In this document: in pieces, positions 29,606 to 39,527 of the stretch
How positions within the stretch are numbered: position 1 is the first letter of the stretch
How the letters are laid out: each line of letters opens with the position of its first letter
From: an uncultured Oxalobacteraceae bacterium
GTDB lineage: Bacteria > Pseudomonadota > Gammaproteobacteria > Burkholderiales > Burkholderiaceae_D
Length of the DNA stretch: 64,000 bases
NCBI GenBank assembly: GCA_903893945.1
Contig: CAITOF010000052.1
Location: forward strand, 1-64,000
Reading direction: 5' to 3'
Program-made: the position numbers and the translations under genes
The notes under the pieces: model-generated
Database searches by the model: none
Told to the model about the DNA's origin: nothing
Seen by the model: only the letters and a program-made list of their open reading frames with translations

Positions 29606-30463
29606 TTAGCCGTGTATTTTTTGACTGAAAATGGTACGGGATAAAATATTCAAACTTAGTACGCTGAACGTAATTATCAATGCGCCGCCCCAGGCAAGCG
29701 TGCGCCAGTTATCGTAGGGACTCATCGCAAACTGGTAAATCACGACAGGAAGATTGGCCATGGGTTTATTCATGTCCGCGTTAAAGAACTGGTTGTTCAG
29801 GGCGGTGAACAGTAAGGGTGCCGTTTCGCCTGAGATACGCGCGACAGCCAGCAGGATACCGGTGATTACTCCCGCCTTGACAGCGCGCAGGCGCACCAGA
29901 ATGGCCACTTTCCAGCGTGGTGCACCGAGCGCATAGGCGGCCTCGCGCAGATTGCCCGGAACCAGTTGCAGCATGTTGTCAGTGGTCCGGACAATCACGG
30001 GAATGGCAATCAGGGAAATGGCAATGCTGCCGGCCCAGCCGGAAAAATGATTGATGTTGGCCACATACATGGCATAGACGAACAGACCGATTACGATGGA
30101 AGGCGCAGACAGCATGATATCGGTCACAAAACGGGTTAGCTGGGCAAACCAGTTTTGTTCACCGTATTCAGCCAGATACAGGCCGGCCAGTATGCCAACG
30201 GGCGTGCAGAACAGCGTGGCAAATCCGACCATCAGGACACTACCGACAATCGCATTCAACAGCCCGCCTCCATCAGCCCCCGGCGGCGGCGTCATCTGCG
30301 TCAGCATATCCGTATTGAGTGAATTGATCCCTTTGACAAAAAGGGTAAGCAAAATCCATAGCAGAAAGAAAATGCCGACTATCATCGCCAGGAAAGACAA
30401 GGAGATTCCGATTCGATGAGTCAGCAGGCGCCGCCGGTAGACAGGGTTTTTGACAGGTTCCAT
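29606..30463 (-). CDS. pstA: Phosphate ABC transporter permease PstA
   Basis: 285 residues with about six membrane helices. The EAAYALGAPRWKVAILVRLRA segment is the cytoplasmic EAA loop that docks on PstB, and GISGETAPLL-like ARISGETAPLLFTALNNQFF is typical of PstA. It ends in SRTIFSQKIHG. The start codon overlaps the pstC stop by one base, so the two permeases are translationally linked. Confidence 0.96.
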   Translation of the reverse strand: MEPVKNPVYRRRLLTHRIGISLSFLAMIVGIFFLLWILLTLFVKGINSLNTDMLTQMTPPPGADGGGLLNAIVGSVLMVGFATLFCTPVGILAGLYLAEYGEQNWFAQLTRFVTDIMLSAPSIVIGLFVYAMYVANINHFSGWAGSIAISLIAIPVIVRTTDNMLQLVPGNLREAAYALGAPRWKVAILVRLRAVKAGVITGILLAVARISGETAPLLFTALNNQFFNADMNKPMANLPVVIYQFAMSPYDNWRTLAWGGALIITFSVLSLNILSRTIFSQKIHG

Positions 30464-31530
30464 TATTTCAACCCTTCATTCTTCTTCATGGCCAGCAGCA
30501 TTAGCTTCGCCGCCGACAGAACGATAAACGTGATGACAAACAGGATAAGTCCCAGCGCAAACAGCGAGGATACATGCAAGGGTGTATCCGCTTCTGCAAA
30601 TTCGTTGGCCAGCGTCGACGCGATGCTGTTGCCCGGAGCAAACAAGGACCATGAGAGCCGGTTGGCATTGCCGATGACAAAGGTGATCGCCATGGTTTCC
30701 CCGAGCGCTCGCCCAAGGCCGAGCATGACTCCACCCACTACCCCTATTTTGGTGTAAGGCAGTACAATCTTTCTGACAACTTCCCATTTGGTACAGCCGA
30801 GTCCATAGGCCGATTCTTTCAGTATCGGTGGCACGACTTCAAACACGTCACGCATCACCGACGCAATGAATGGAATAATCATGATGGACAAAATAATACC
30901 TGCCGTCAGCATACCGACACCAATCATCGGACCCTGAAACATTCTGCCGATGCCGGGGATATCGCCCAATGTGCCCTTCAGGATGGGCTGGATTCTCTCG
31001 GCGCAAAATGGGGCAAAAATGAACAGTCCCCACATGCCGTAAATAATGCTGGGAATGCCCGCCAACAATTCAACAGCGGTGCCGAGTGGACGCTTCAACC
31101 AGGCCGGGCAAATTTCGGTAAGAAAGAGCGCGATACCGAAACTGATGGGAAATGCGATCAGTAATGCTATAAAGGAAGTGACTAAGGTACCAACGATGGC
31201 AATCAGCGCACCATACTGGTCATTGACCGGATCCCATTCAATTCTCGTAATGAAACCCGGGCCAAACTCATGAAACGCCGGCCACGATCCCTGGATCAGG
31301 GAGATGATAATCCCCATCAGCACCAGCAGCACACTGAGCGCAAACAGGAAAGTGACTTTATGAAAAACAAAATCACCGAATTTATGGGATCTCAAAGAAG
31401 GCGTTTCCACCGCCCCTGCCTGACCCGCAAAGCCCGGCGCGGCATCCGGGTCGGTGTTTGCACCAATCCGGACTGTTTTCAAATTCCCATCTGCGTCATT
31501 GACCCCGTCAGCAGCGCTTTCTATCATCAT
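30463..31530 (-). CDS. pstC: Phosphate ABC transporter permease PstC
   Basis: 355 residues with a cytoplasmic N-terminal extension of about 50 residues followed by six membrane helices. The EAA loop is [22 protein letters not shown], and [18 protein letters not shown] is the conserved PstC motif. It pairs with PstA as the inner membrane channel. It starts about 70 bases downstream of pstS. A second methionine follows the first directly. Confidence 0.95.
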   Translation of the reverse strand: MMIESAADGVNDADGNLKTVRIGANTDPDAAPGFAGQAGAVETPSLRSHKFGDFVFHKVTFLFALSVLLVLMGIIISLIQGSWPAFHEFGPGFITRIEWDPVNDQYGALIAIVGTLVTSFIALLIAFPISFGIALFLTEICPAWLKRPLGTAVELLAGIPSIIYGMWGLFIFAPFCAERIQPILKGTLGDIPGIGRMFQGPMIGVGMLTAGIILSIMIIPFIASVMRDVFEVVPPILKESAYGLGCTKWEVVRKIVLPYTKIGVVGGVMLGLGRALGETMAITFVIGNANRLSWSLFAPGNSIASTLANEFAEADTPLHVSSLFALGLILFVITFIVLSAAKLMLLAMKKNEGLK

Positions 31531-31603
31531 GACAATTCCGTCGTTTAACCTGAACCACTTTTTGAAAAATCGGCACTACACTGTATCTCGCTGTGCTGTG
31601 CGA

Positions 31604-32656
31604 TTACCAGACTGGTTTGCCAGACGCGTCTTTCACTTGCGACTTCCACGAGTCCTGTACCAGCTTGGTCACCGCGGCAGGCAGTGGCACGTAGTCCAGT
31701 TCAATCGCCATTGCATCACCATTTTTAAAGGCCCACTCAAAAAACTTCAATACTTCGTTCCCTTTTGCGGCATCGGCCTGCTGCTTGTACATCAATATAA
31801 ATGATGCACCGGTAATTGGCCAGCTGGCTTTACCACTCTGATTGGTCAATACTACATAGTAGCCGGGCGATTTGGCCCAATCCGCACCCGCCGCGGCCGC
31901 TTTGAATGAATCCTCACCAGGCTCGACGAAATTACCGTCTTTATTCTTGATTTGCGCGTAGATCATCTTGTTTTTTTTCACGTACGCATATTCCACGTAC
32001 CCGATCGATCCTTTGACGTTCAGTACGCTCGCCGCAACCCCTTCATTGCCTTTGCCGCCCAGGCCCACTGGCCATTTCACGGCGGTGCTGGCGCCGACTG
32101 TCGATTTGAATTCGGCATTGACTTTAGACAGGTAATCGGTCCACAAAAAAGTGGAACCGGAACCGTCGGAACGGTGTACCACGCTGATGTCAGTGGCAGG
32201 CAATTTCAGATCCGCGTTAAGCGCAGTAATTTCAGGTGCATTCCATTTGGTGATTTTTCCCAGATAAATCCCTGCGAGTATGTCGCCGGTCAGTTTCAGC
32301 TTGCCGGCGGCAACGCCTTCCAGATTGACGACAGGGACCAGTCCTCCCATAATGGCAGGAAACTGGAACAGACCCGCTTCATCGAGCTCTTCCGGTTTTA
32401 GCGGCATATCCGACGCGCCAAAGTCGACTGTCTTGCTTTTAATCTGTTTGATGCCGGCTCCGGAGCCGACCGACTGGTAGTTGAGCCCATTGCCAGTCTG
32501 TTTTTTGTATGCGTCGGCCCATTTTGCATAGATCGGATAGGGGAAAGTTGCACCGGCACCTGTCAGGTCTGTTGCGTAAGCTGACGACATCGACAGCGCG
32601 GCGGCACTCCATGTCAGGGTCAGCACAAACTTCTTAAGGATAGTTTTAAATAGCAT
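31604..32656 (-). CDS. pstS: Periplasmic phosphate-binding protein PstS
   Basis: 350 residues. A signal peptide (cleaved after SSAYA, about residue 28) precedes DLTGAGATFPYPIYAKWADAY, the classic PstS start. The phosphate-binding loops are TGAGATFP, GSGAGIKQIKSKTVDFGASDMPL and HRSDGSGSTFLW. It delivers phosphate to PstCA. It is the first gene of the operon and has a PhoB box promoter 50-90 bases upstream. Confidence 0.97.
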   Translation of the reverse strand: MLFKTILKKFVLTLTWSAAALSMSSAYATDLTGAGATFPYPIYAKWADAYKKQTGNGLNYQSVGSGAGIKQIKSKTVDFGASDMPLKPEELDEAGLFQFPAIMGGLVPVVNLEGVAAGKLKLTGDILAGIYLGKITKWNAPEITALNADLKLPATDISVVHRSDGSGSTFLWTDYLSKVNAEFKSTVGASTAVKWPVGLGGKGNEGVAASVLNVKGSIGYVEYAYVKKNKMIYAQIKNKDGNFVEPGEDSFKAAAAGADWAKSPGYYVVLTNQSGKASWPITGASFILMYKQQADAAKGNEVLKFFEWAFKNGDAMAIELDYVPLPAAVTKLVQDSWKSQVKDASGKPVW

Positions 32657-32708
32657 GTAAGCTCCGTCGGGTTAAAAGCAAAATACTGGTGACTGTTATC
32701 ATGCTGGC

Positions 32709-32742
32709 ACTTTACAGTCTGTTTGTGACATCAATATGACAC
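32709..32742 (-). promoter_or_regulatory. PhoB-box promoter of pstSCAB-phoU-phoBR
   Basis: On the minus strand GTGTCAT-ATTG-ATGTCAC (32742 to 32725) matches the PhoB direct repeat of two 7-bp half-sites with a 4-bp gap. Exactly 10 bp further lies TAAAGT (32714-32709), a plausible -10. PhoB-dependent promoters place the -10 at about this distance because the second half-site replaces the -35. Confidence 0.85.
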
Positions 32743-32845
32743 AAACCCGGTGATTAGATGGCTTGTAACATGTTGTATATGGCTGAATTACAAGCCAAAC
32801 CATTGAATAAATAGGACTCACCGCCAGATTGGCATGCATTTCAGG

Positions 32846-32879
32846 CTGTCATTTTATTGTCATAATTGGTACTTACAAT
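32846..32879 (+). promoter_or_regulatory. PhoB-box promoter of ppk1-sixA
   Basis: CTGTCAT-TTTA-TTGTCAT at 32846-32863, followed after 10 bp by a near-consensus -10, TACAAT (32874-32879). The first half-site is identical to the E. coli consensus. The 26-base leader implied ends at the chosen ppk1 ATG. Confidence 0.9.
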
Positions 32880-32905
32880 CGCGTGTAACAATAATCGGGT
32901 TTCAA

Positions 32906-35104
32906 ATGAAAACATCATCTATTGTTAATATAGCATCAAAACAGAAACTGAAAGTCAGCAAAAAGTCGATTAATATAAAAACAATACCAACGTCAGCCAA
33001 TTCAAAAAAAATCACTAAAATGACTGCTCGCCCTGCCAGCCCTGCTGCCACCCATCCAAAAACCGGCCAATTTCTGGATCGTGAAATATCCCAGATTGCG
33101 TTTAACTGGCGTGTCCTGGCCCAGGCTGAAGATGCCAACCTGCCATTGCTGGAACGATTGCGGTACTTGTGTATTACCAGCAGTAATCTGGATGAATTTT
33201 TTGAAGTCAGAGTGGCCAGTCTGCTCGCTTTTCAGGGTGAATATACGAAGCCCAATCCGCAGCTGAAAGCCACACTGGACAACATCAGCCTGGAAGCACA
33301 CAAGCTCGTGGAGCGCCAGTATGAGGTGTTAAATGATGAGGTGCTGCCCTTATTGTCAGCCAATGGCGTTCACATACTGCGCCATAACGATCGCAACCCG
33401 GCGCAGCGCGCCTGGGTCAAGGCCTATTTTGAACGCGAAGTCCGGCCCCTGCTGACGCCAATTGGATTAGACCCTGCCCATCCGTTTCCCCAGGTGGTCA
33501 ATAAAAGCCTGAATTTTATCGTTTCACTGGCCGGCAAAGATGCGTTTGGTCGCGGTACGGCGATTGCCATTGTGAAAGCGCCGCGTGTTTTACCACGCAT
33601 TATCCGCTTACCCGATGAGTTAAGTCCCAAGACCGGCGCCTCGTTCTGCCTGCTTTCTTCGATTATTCATGCGCATATCGACGACCTTTTCAATGGTCGG
33701 GAAGTTATTGCCTATTCACAATTTCGGGTTACGCGCGACAGTGATATGTGGGTGGATGAAGATGGAGTGAAAAACCTGCGCACTGCGTTGCAGGGCGAGT
33801 TGCAGAGCAGGCAATTCGGCGCAGCCGTTCGTCTTGAGGTCGCAAAAAACTGCCCGCCCAATCTGTCCAAATTTTTACTGGAACAATTCAGCCTGCATCA
33901 CACCCGCCTGTATGAAGTCAATGGCCCGGTTAACCTGGCGCGGCTGTCGGCTATTGGCGAACTGGTCAATGCGCCGGAATTGCGATTCCCGCCATTTTCG
34001 CCCGATGTCAGGACCCCATATTCCCAGCAGGACATTTTTTCTGCGCTGCGCAAACACGATTTACTGCTGCACCACCCATTTCAGACGTTTCAGACGGTGA
34101 TTAATTTCATCCGCGAGGCGGCAGCCGATCCGATGGTGGTCGCGATCAAGCAGACGATTTATCGTACCGGCATGAACTCCGATCTGATGGAAGCATTGAT
34201 CAGTGCGGCACAGGGCGGCAAGGAAGTCACTGTTATATTAGAGTTAATGGCACGCTTCGACGAAGAGGCGAACATTAACTGGGCGGACCGCCTGCAACGC
34301 GCCGGGGCGCAAGTGGTTTATGGCGTCGTCGGCTTAAAAACGCATGCCAAACTGGCGCTGGTGATCCGCCGCGAAATTGGTCACGAGTTACGTTGTTATG
34401 CCCATTTGGGAACAGGCAATTATCACCCGACCACCACCAAGTTCTATACCGATTTTGGCCTGCTGACTGCCAATCCCACGATCGCGTCAGAAGTGAATGA
34501 AATATTCATCCATTTAACCAGCCTGACCAGGCACAAGAAATTCCAGCACCTGTGGCTGGCACCGTTTTCGTTCCACAATCAGTTGCTCAGAGCCATACGC
34601 AACGAAGCACGAATTGCCAAAGCCGGCAAACCCGGGCGCATTATCGCCAAAATGAACGCGCTGCTGGATGAATCTGTCATTCGTGCACTTTATGCCGCAT
34701 CCAACGATGGCGTGGTCATTGATCTTATCGTTCGGGGTGCCTGTGCATTGCGACCCGGTGTACCTGGCATGTCTGACAATATCAAGGTGCGCTCGATTAT
34801 TGGACGTTACCTGGAACACAGCCGTATCTTCTATTTTCGTAACGATCTGGCCCATGACACCTATCTGGCCAGCGCGGACTGGATGAACCGAAACCTGTTT
34901 CGGCGGGTCGAAGTGGCATTTCCCATTCTGGACAAAAATCTGAAAAAACGTGTCATGGATGAGGGCTTGTTGCCCTACCTGAAAGATAACTCCAACGCCT
35001 GGCTGCTCGATGATAAAGGCGACTACAAATTGCGAAAAAGCAGAACAAAACCGTTTTGTGCCCAGCAGTACCTGATGGACACACTTGGACAATCTGAATT
35101 TTAG
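32906..35104 (+). CDS. ppk1: Polyphosphate kinase 1
   Basis: 732 residues from the ATG at 32906, which lies just downstream of the PhoB-driven promoter; another ATG at 33020 would drop a lysine-rich extension of about 38 residues (KQKLKVSKKSINIK). The conserved body starts FLDREISQIAFNWRVLAQAED. Two phospholipase-D-like halves carry the catalytic His segments THAKLALVIRRE and HLGTGNYHPTTTKFYTDFG. It polymerises ATP gamma-phosphate into polyphosphate reversibly. It is divergent from pstS and followed at 21 bases by sixA. Confidence 0.94.
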   Translation: MKTSSIVNIASKQKLKVSKKSINIKTIPTSANSKKITKMTARPASPAATHPKTGQFLDREISQIAFNWRVLAQAEDANLPLLERLRYLCITSSNLDEFFEVRVASLLAFQGEYTKPNPQLKATLDNISLEAHKLVERQYEVLNDEVLPLLSANGVHILRHNDRNPAQRAWVKAYFEREVRPLLTPIGLDPAHPFPQVVNKSLNFIVSLAGKDAFGRGTAIAIVKAPRVLPRIIRLPDELSPKTGASFCLLSSIIHAHIDDLFNGREVIAYSQFRVTRDSDMWVDEDGVKNLRTALQGELQSRQFGAAVRLEVAKNCPPNLSKFLLEQFSLHHTRLYEVNGPVNLARLSAIGELVNAPELRFPPFSPDVRTPYSQQDIFSALRKHDLLLHHPFQTFQTVINFIREAAADPMVVAIKQTIYRTGMNSDLMEALISAAQGGKEVTVILELMARFDEEANINWADRLQRAGAQVVYGVVGLKTHAKLALVIRREIGHELRCYAHLGTGNYHPTTTKFYTDFGLLTANPTIASEVNEIFIHLTSLTRHKKFQHLWLAPFSFHNQLLRAIRNEARIAKAGKPGRIIAKMNALLDESVIRALYAASNDGVVIDLIVRGACALRPGVPGMSDNIKVRSIIGRYLEHSRIFYFRNDLAHDTYLASADWMNRNLFRRVEVAFPILDKNLKKRVMDEGLLPYLKDNSNAWLLDDKGDYKLRKSRTKPFCAQQYLMDTLGQSEF

Positions 35105-35125
35105 ACAGGGTTATCAGGCTTAAAA

Positions 35126-35599
35126 ATGGATCTCATTTTATGGCGCCATGCGCAAGCTGAAGCACTTCTTGACGATGCGCCATCGCGACTGGACGCCGAA
35201 CGCAAACTGACCCAGAAAGGTCAGAAGCAGGCGGCCAAAATGGCGCTCTGGCTGGACAGCGTACTGCCGCATGGCTGCAAGATACTGGTCAGCCCAAGTC
35301 AGTGTACCATGCAGACTGCGCTGGCCCTGGGCCGCAAATTCAAGGTGGTGACCGAAGTGGGAACCGGCAGCACCGTCGACCAGATTCTGCTGGCCTGCAA
35401 CTGGCCCAACAGTCGTGAACCCGTGCTGATCGTCGGCCACCAGCCGCAACTGGGTGAGGTCGTCACCCGGTTGCTGCCCTCCATCAGGGAATGTCCAATG
35501 CGCAAAGGCAATGTCTGGTGGATCAGTCAACGGGAAGATGAAGACAATCCGATGACGTTTCTGAAGGTGGTCATGACCCCGGAGTTAGTCGTAAAGTAA
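35126..35599 (+). CDS. sixA: Phosphohistidine phosphatase SixA family protein
   Basis: 157 residues of the histidine phosphatase superfamily. The N-terminal RHG-type motif LILWRHAQAE supplies the catalytic histidine, and VLIVGHQPQLGEVV the second. The fold and length match SixA. In betaproteobacteria it commonly sits after ppk, as here, 21 bases downstream, so it shares the PhoB-controlled transcript. The in vivo substrate is uncertain. It is convergent with olsB. Confidence 0.88.
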   Translation: MDLILWRHAQAEALLDDAPSRLDAERKLTQKGQKQAAKMALWLDSVLPHGCKILVSPSQCTMQTALALGRKFKVVTEVGTGSTVDQILLACNWPNSREPVLIVGHQPQLGEVVTRLLPSIRECPMRKGNVWWISQREDEDNPMTFLKVVMTPELVVK

Positions 35600-35681
35600 T
35601 GGCATCAGGAATGCGGGTATGGACCGGCTGGTTGCCGGGCGCAACCCCTTCAGTATATCACCACACGCAGTGTGCCTTCAG

Positions 35682-36458
35682 CTACTGATTCGTCGCTGAT
35701 GAGTCTTTCAGGTAGTGTCTTGAATAGCGCCCTTCCAGATTCTCGAGCGGCAGCAATAAAAACAGGTCCGCACAATGGAAATCCGGATCCCACGCGGGTT
35801 CGCCGCACACCCAGGCACCGGCTCGCAAATAACCTTTTAACAGTGGCGGCACGGTCGACTTGAACTGGGCGTCACCATCGCTGTTCAATGGAAATGGCAG
35901 CAGTGGTTTTACCCGGTAGTCAATCGGTGCCATATCCTCCGGTTGCAGACTACGGAAAATGGCATTGGCGTTCATTCCCCCGTCGGCCAGGCTGATCGAG
36001 GCACAACCGACCAGATAATTGCATTGCTCACGACGCATAAAGGCCGCCAGACCTGCCCACAGCAACATGATGACAGCGCCACTGCGATAATCCGGATGGA
36101 TGCAGGCACGCCCTGCCTCCGCGATCTGATTCCGGATATGATCAAAGCGCGACAGATCAAATTCCGATTCGGAGTAATAACGACCAATCCGTTGCGCGGC
36201 ATGCGGGCCGAGCACCCGGTACGTGCCGACGATTTTTAATGACCGGGTATCCCGGACAATCAGATGGTCGCAATGCGTGTCGTACTCGTCCTGATCCAGT
36301 CCTTCGGAATTTTCCAATGCAGTCAAGCCCATCGCCTCAATGAATACCTTGTAGCGAAGTCGCTGCACTTCGCGAAGCTCGTCAGTATTGGTGACCAGGC
36401 TTAACGTGAGTTTGGCGGCATTTGAATTCTGCTCTGAGGTCGTCGTAAGTAATCGCAT
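35682..36458 (-). CDS. olsB: Ornithine-acyl-ACP N-acyltransferase OlsB family protein
   Basis: 258 residues, GNAT fold. RLRYKVFIEAMGL, DTHCDHLIVRD, VGTYRVLGP, YYSESEFDLSRF, EAGRACIHPDYRSGAVIMLLW and YLVGCASISL are the conserved blocks of the OlsB/hemolysin-like acyltransferase family. OlsB makes lyso-ornithine lipid, the first step toward ornithine lipids, which contain no phosphorus. The related family members that acylate other amines cannot be excluded. A double PhoB box and matching -10 sit just upstream, so it is probably induced in phosphate starvation. It lies 94 bases downstream of lolD and no olsA is in the window. Confidence 0.87.
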   Translation of the reverse strand: MRLLTTTSEQNSNAAKLTLSLVTNTDELREVQRLRYKVFIEAMGLTALENSEGLDQDEYDTHCDHLIVRDTRSLKIVGTYRVLGPHAAQRIGRYYSESEFDLSRFDHIRNQIAEAGRACIHPDYRSGAVIMLLWAGLAAFMRREQCNYLVGCASISLADGGMNANAIFRSLQPEDMAPIDYRVKPLLPFPLNSDGDAQFKSTVPPLLKGYLRAGAWVCGEPAWDPDFHCADLFLLLPLENLEGRYSRHYLKDSSATNQ

Positions 36459-36485
36459 GATTTGGCCCTGAGTTTAGACCGGTAA

Positions 36486-36541
36486 ATCTTAGCGGGCGAA
36501 TACTTCATACGGATGACAATATCATTTCATAATGATGACAT
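36486..36541 (-). promoter_or_regulatory. Tandem double PhoB box and -10 for olsB
   Basis: On the minus strand four half-sites are spaced at exactly 11 bp: ATGTCAT, ATGAAAT, TTGTCAT, ATGAAGT (36541 to 36502), with 4-bp gaps. Exactly 10 bp further is TAAGAT (36491-36486), a plausible -10. This is the same geometry as the pstS and ppk1 promoters but with two boxes. Confidence 0.82.
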
Positions 36542-36552
36542 TGCAATATGTC

Positions 36553-37257
36553 TTAACTGGAACTCAATCCCTCGGCGGTCAGTTTCAACAGGCGATCACA
36601 CCGGTTTGCCAGGTCCAGATCATGGGTCACAATCACAAATGCGGTGCCCAGCCTGACCGACAGATCCAGCATCGCATCGAAAATATGCTGGGCATTCTGA
36701 CGGTCCAGATTGCCGGTCGGTTCATCGGCAAGTACGCAGGCCGGTTGGGTAACCAGCGCACGTGCCAGTGCCACACGTTGACGTTCGCCGCCCGACAATT
36801 CACCCGGAACATGGCCGGTGCGATGTGCCAGGCCGACCTGTTCCAGCATGCGTTGCGCCTGATCCTGTGCCTGCTGAAAAGGCATGCGTCGTATGGTCAG
36901 CGGCATGGCGACGTTGTCCAGCGCCGAAAATTCGGGCAGCAAATGGTGAAACTGATAAACAAAGCCCAGCGAGGCATTCCGCAAATGGCAACGTCGTAGT
37001 TCATTCATCGTCGAAAAATCATTTCCAAGCAATTTGACGCTACCCTCGGTAGGATTGTCCAAACCGCCCAGCACGTGCAGCAGCGTGGATTTTCCTGATC
37101 CGGAGGCGCCGACAATGGCAATGCGTTCGCCACGCTGAACCCGCAGCTCAACATTTTTTAATACCGGCACGGCAAAAAGCCCGTCGCCATAGGTTTTACT
37201 CAAATGGGAGCATTCCAGTACGGGCTGTTCGTTCAGATTCAATGCAGGGTCACTCAT
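36553..37257 (-). CDS. lolD: Lipoprotein release ATPase LolD
   Basis: 234 residues from the ATG at 37257, which overlaps the end of lolC by eight bases; the longer frame is not needed. Walker [19 protein letters not shown], the LolD-specific [22 protein letters not shown], signature [15 protein letters not shown] and Walker [13 protein letters not shown] are present. It powers extraction of lipoproteins from the inner membrane by LolC/E to LolA. Confidence 0.95.
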   Translation of the reverse strand: MSDPALNLNEQPVLECSHLSKTYGDGLFAVPVLKNVELRVQRGERIAIVGASGSGKSTLLHVLGGLDNPTEGSVKLLGNDFSTMNELRRCHLRNASLGFVYQFHHLLPEFSALDNVAMPLTIRRMPFQQAQDQAQRMLEQVGLAHRTGHVPGELSGGERQRVALARALVTQPACVLADEPTGNLDRQNAQHIFDAMLDLSVRLGTAFVIVTHDLDLANRCDRLLKLTAEGLSSS

Positions 37258-38512
37258 AACGCAATGCCTCCGCCGGTTTGACGCCTGACGCACGATAGCT
37301 TGGATAAATCGTGGACAGCAACGAGAACAGTAACGCCATCGCGCCGATATAGGTCACGTCATTCCAGTGCAGATCGGACGGTACGCTGCTGATAAAATAA
37401 ACATTTTTATCCAAAAACTGGATGCCGAACAGGTGCTCCATAAATCCGACAATCGCCGGAATATTCAGGGCCACAATGACCCCGAAGCCGACGCCCAGCA
37501 ACGTACCCAGTGTGCCTACCATACTCCCCTGGACCATGAAAATTTTCATGACAGACGACGGCGTCGCACCCAGGGTGCGCAGAATCGCTATGTCAGCCTG
37601 TTTGTCCCGTACCGTCATGACCAGCGTTGACACCAGGTTAAACGCTGCCACGGCGATGATCAGTGTCAGAATAATGAACATCATCCGTTTTTCGGTTTTG
37701 ACAGCGGCAAAGTAGTTACGGTTCTGCTGCGACCAGTCGCGTAACAGCAGATTACCTGTCAGTGTTGCGGCCAGTTCCCGGGCAATTTCCGGTGCCCGCA
37801 ACAGGTCGTCAACACGTAGCCGGACGCCGGTGGGCGCGCTCAGGCGAAACAGTTTTTCAGCGTCGTCCATCTGGATATAAACCACACCGATATCGTATTC
37901 GTAATGCCCCGCTTCAAAGATGCCGGTCACGGTAAACGACTTGAGCCGCGGCGTCACGCCCGCCGGTGTGACCTGTCCCTGCGGTACCGCCAGCGTAATC
38001 TTGTCGCCCAATTTTGCCCCCAGCGCTTCGGCCAGATCTTTTCCTATCACCACATTAAACTCGCCGCTCACCAGGCTGGAAAAACTCCCCTGTCTGACTT
38101 TGCTGACCACATCGGACACGCTCGGTTCTTCGGCAGGCAGAATACCGCGCACCATGACGCCCCTCATTGAATCACTTAAGATGAGGGCCTGGCCTTCCAC
38201 ATACGGTGCCGCCGCCTTAACATGCGGATTGAGTAACGCTTCCCGGGCTGTTTCCTGCCAGTTTGATAATGACTGGTCGGCATCAAACACCTCGATGTGT
38301 GCCACAACCGACAACATCCGGTCACGCACTTCCTTCTGAAATCCATTCATGACCGACAACACAATGATTAACGCTGCCACACCCAGGCCAATTCCGGCCA
38401 TCGAAATGAGCGAAATAAAGGAAATAAAACTGTTACGCCCGCTGCGGCGTCCGGCGCGGGTATATCGCAGCCCGATTTGCCATTCATAGGGTAAGTTTTT
38501 TATAAAATTCAC
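37250..38512 (-). CDS. lolC: Lipoprotein release permease LolC/LolE family
   Basis: 420 residues from the GTG at 38512, giving [21 protein letters not shown], the family N-terminus; the longer open frame would overlap the divergent gene. One helix near residue 30 ([23 protein letters not shown]), a large periplasmic domain, then three C-terminal helices with [31 protein letters not shown], the FtsX-like loop that contacts LolD. Only one permease gene is present, so it may act as a homodimer (LolF-like) or pair with a product encoded elsewhere. Confidence 0.93.
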   Translation of the reverse strand: MNFIKNLPYEWQIGLRYTRAGRRSGRNSFISFISLISMAGIGLGVAALIIVLSVMNGFQKEVRDRMLSVVAHIEVFDADQSLSNWQETAREALLNPHVKAAAPYVEGQALILSDSMRGVMVRGILPAEEPSVSDVVSKVRQGSFSSLVSGEFNVVIGKDLAEALGAKLGDKITLAVPQGQVTPAGVTPRLKSFTVTGIFEAGHYEYDIGVVYIQMDDAEKLFRLSAPTGVRLRVDDLLRAPEIARELAATLTGNLLLRDWSQQNRNYFAAVKTEKRMMFIILTLIIAVAAFNLVSTLVMTVRDKQADIAILRTLGATPSSVMKIFMVQGSMVGTLGTLLGVGFGVIVALNIPAIVGFMEHLFGIQFLDKNVYFISSVPSDLHWNDVTYIGAMALLFSLLSTIYPSYRASGVKPAEALRYE

Positions 38513-38557
38513 TGTGCGCTCCAAAGAACAGCCAGCAGTGTGCCATATAATGTCATC

Positions 38558-39523
38558 ATGAGTCATCCTGAAATTATTATTCCCTTTGGTCTGCCTCCGG
38601 CCGACCATGCCAAAGATTTGACCCACCTGCTGGCATCGGCATGCGGTCCGGACGGACTGGCCCTGCTTGTGTCTCGGCGCCGATCCAGCGAACGGATCCG
38701 GTTTGACGACTTTGCCCAAAGTCTGCCGCACGAACAATGGTTGTCGAAACGACATCAGGCTACCCCACTACAGTTACATGCCCGTCATCTGGGCATTTCG
38801 CTGGCCCCGGGTTTCTGGTTCCTGCTCAATCCGGTCCATTTGCACGTGGCCAGTACCCATCTGGTGCTCACCGATTACCGCCAGCTGAACGTGACAGACG
38901 AGGAGTCGCGGCAGCTGTTTGACCGGGCGCAACGGCTTTGCTCGGACCTCAACCGGACACTGGTCTACGGTGACGCCTCGCACTGGTTCCTGCGCGCTGA
39001 CGACTGGTCCGGATTCACGACCGCGTCACCCGATGCGGCCTGCGGCCATAACATAGAGATCTGGTCACCGAGGGGCGAAGCGGTGCTGGGCTGGCGGAAA
39101 CTGCAGAATGAAATCCAGATGGACTGGTTTATCCATCCGGTCCAGGAACAACGCCAGCAGCGTGGCGAACGCGCCGTCAATGGTTTATGGATGTCGTCCG
39201 GAACCCGGATCAGCAGCGATGATGTGCAGCCGGTCGGCGCATCGACCTGGCACAATGGAATATCATCCGGTCTGGCTCCCCCGGACACGGCACTCAGGCA
39301 ACTCCGGTCAGCGGCACTGGCCAACGACTGGGGCACCTGGGCAAACATCATGATCGAGCTTGACCGCAGTTATTTCACGACGCTGGTACAGGCACTGAAA
39401 AAAAGGCAGGTCCGCGAACTTGATCTTTATTTGAGCAATAGCAATTCCCTGTTGCACCTAAAAATCAGCTCAAATTCCCTTCATCAATTCTGGCGACGTG
39501 CCAATCTCGCCCTTCTCCGGTAG
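38558..39523 (+). CDS. RpfE-like conserved protein upstream of recJ
   Basis: 321 residues from the ATG at 38558 (MSHPEIIIPFGLPPADHAKDLTHLL). Its position directly before recJ and its general sequence resemble a betaproteobacterial family usually annotated as an RpfE-like or phosphoglycerate mutase-related regulatory protein. I see no phosphoglycerate mutase metal-site motif, so no catalytic role is assigned. The C-terminus has a leucine-rich helix (HLKISSNSLHQFWRRANLALL). The stop codon is four bases before the recJ start, so the two are cotranscribed. The 5' end is divergent from lolC, 45 bases away. Confidence 0.75.
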   Translation: MSHPEIIIPFGLPPADHAKDLTHLLASACGPDGLALLVSRRRSSERIRFDDFAQSLPHEQWLSKRHQATPLQLHARHLGISLAPGFWFLLNPVHLHVASTHLVLTDYRQLNVTDEESRQLFDRAQRLCSDLNRTLVYGDASHWFLRADDWSGFTTASPDAACGHNIEIWSPRGEAVLGWRKLQNEIQMDWFIHPVQEQRQQRGERAVNGLWMSSGTRISSDDVQPVGASTWHNGISSGLAPPDTALRQLRSAALANDWGTWANIMIELDRSYFTTLVQALKKRQVRELDLYLSNSNSLLHLKISSNSLHQFWRRANLALLR

Positions 39524-39527
39524 CCCC

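Noticed and set aside
38513-38755. Upstream extension of lolC to 38755
   Set aside because: It would overlap the divergent RpfE-like gene and adds sequence unlike LolC; the GTG at 38512 matches the family start.
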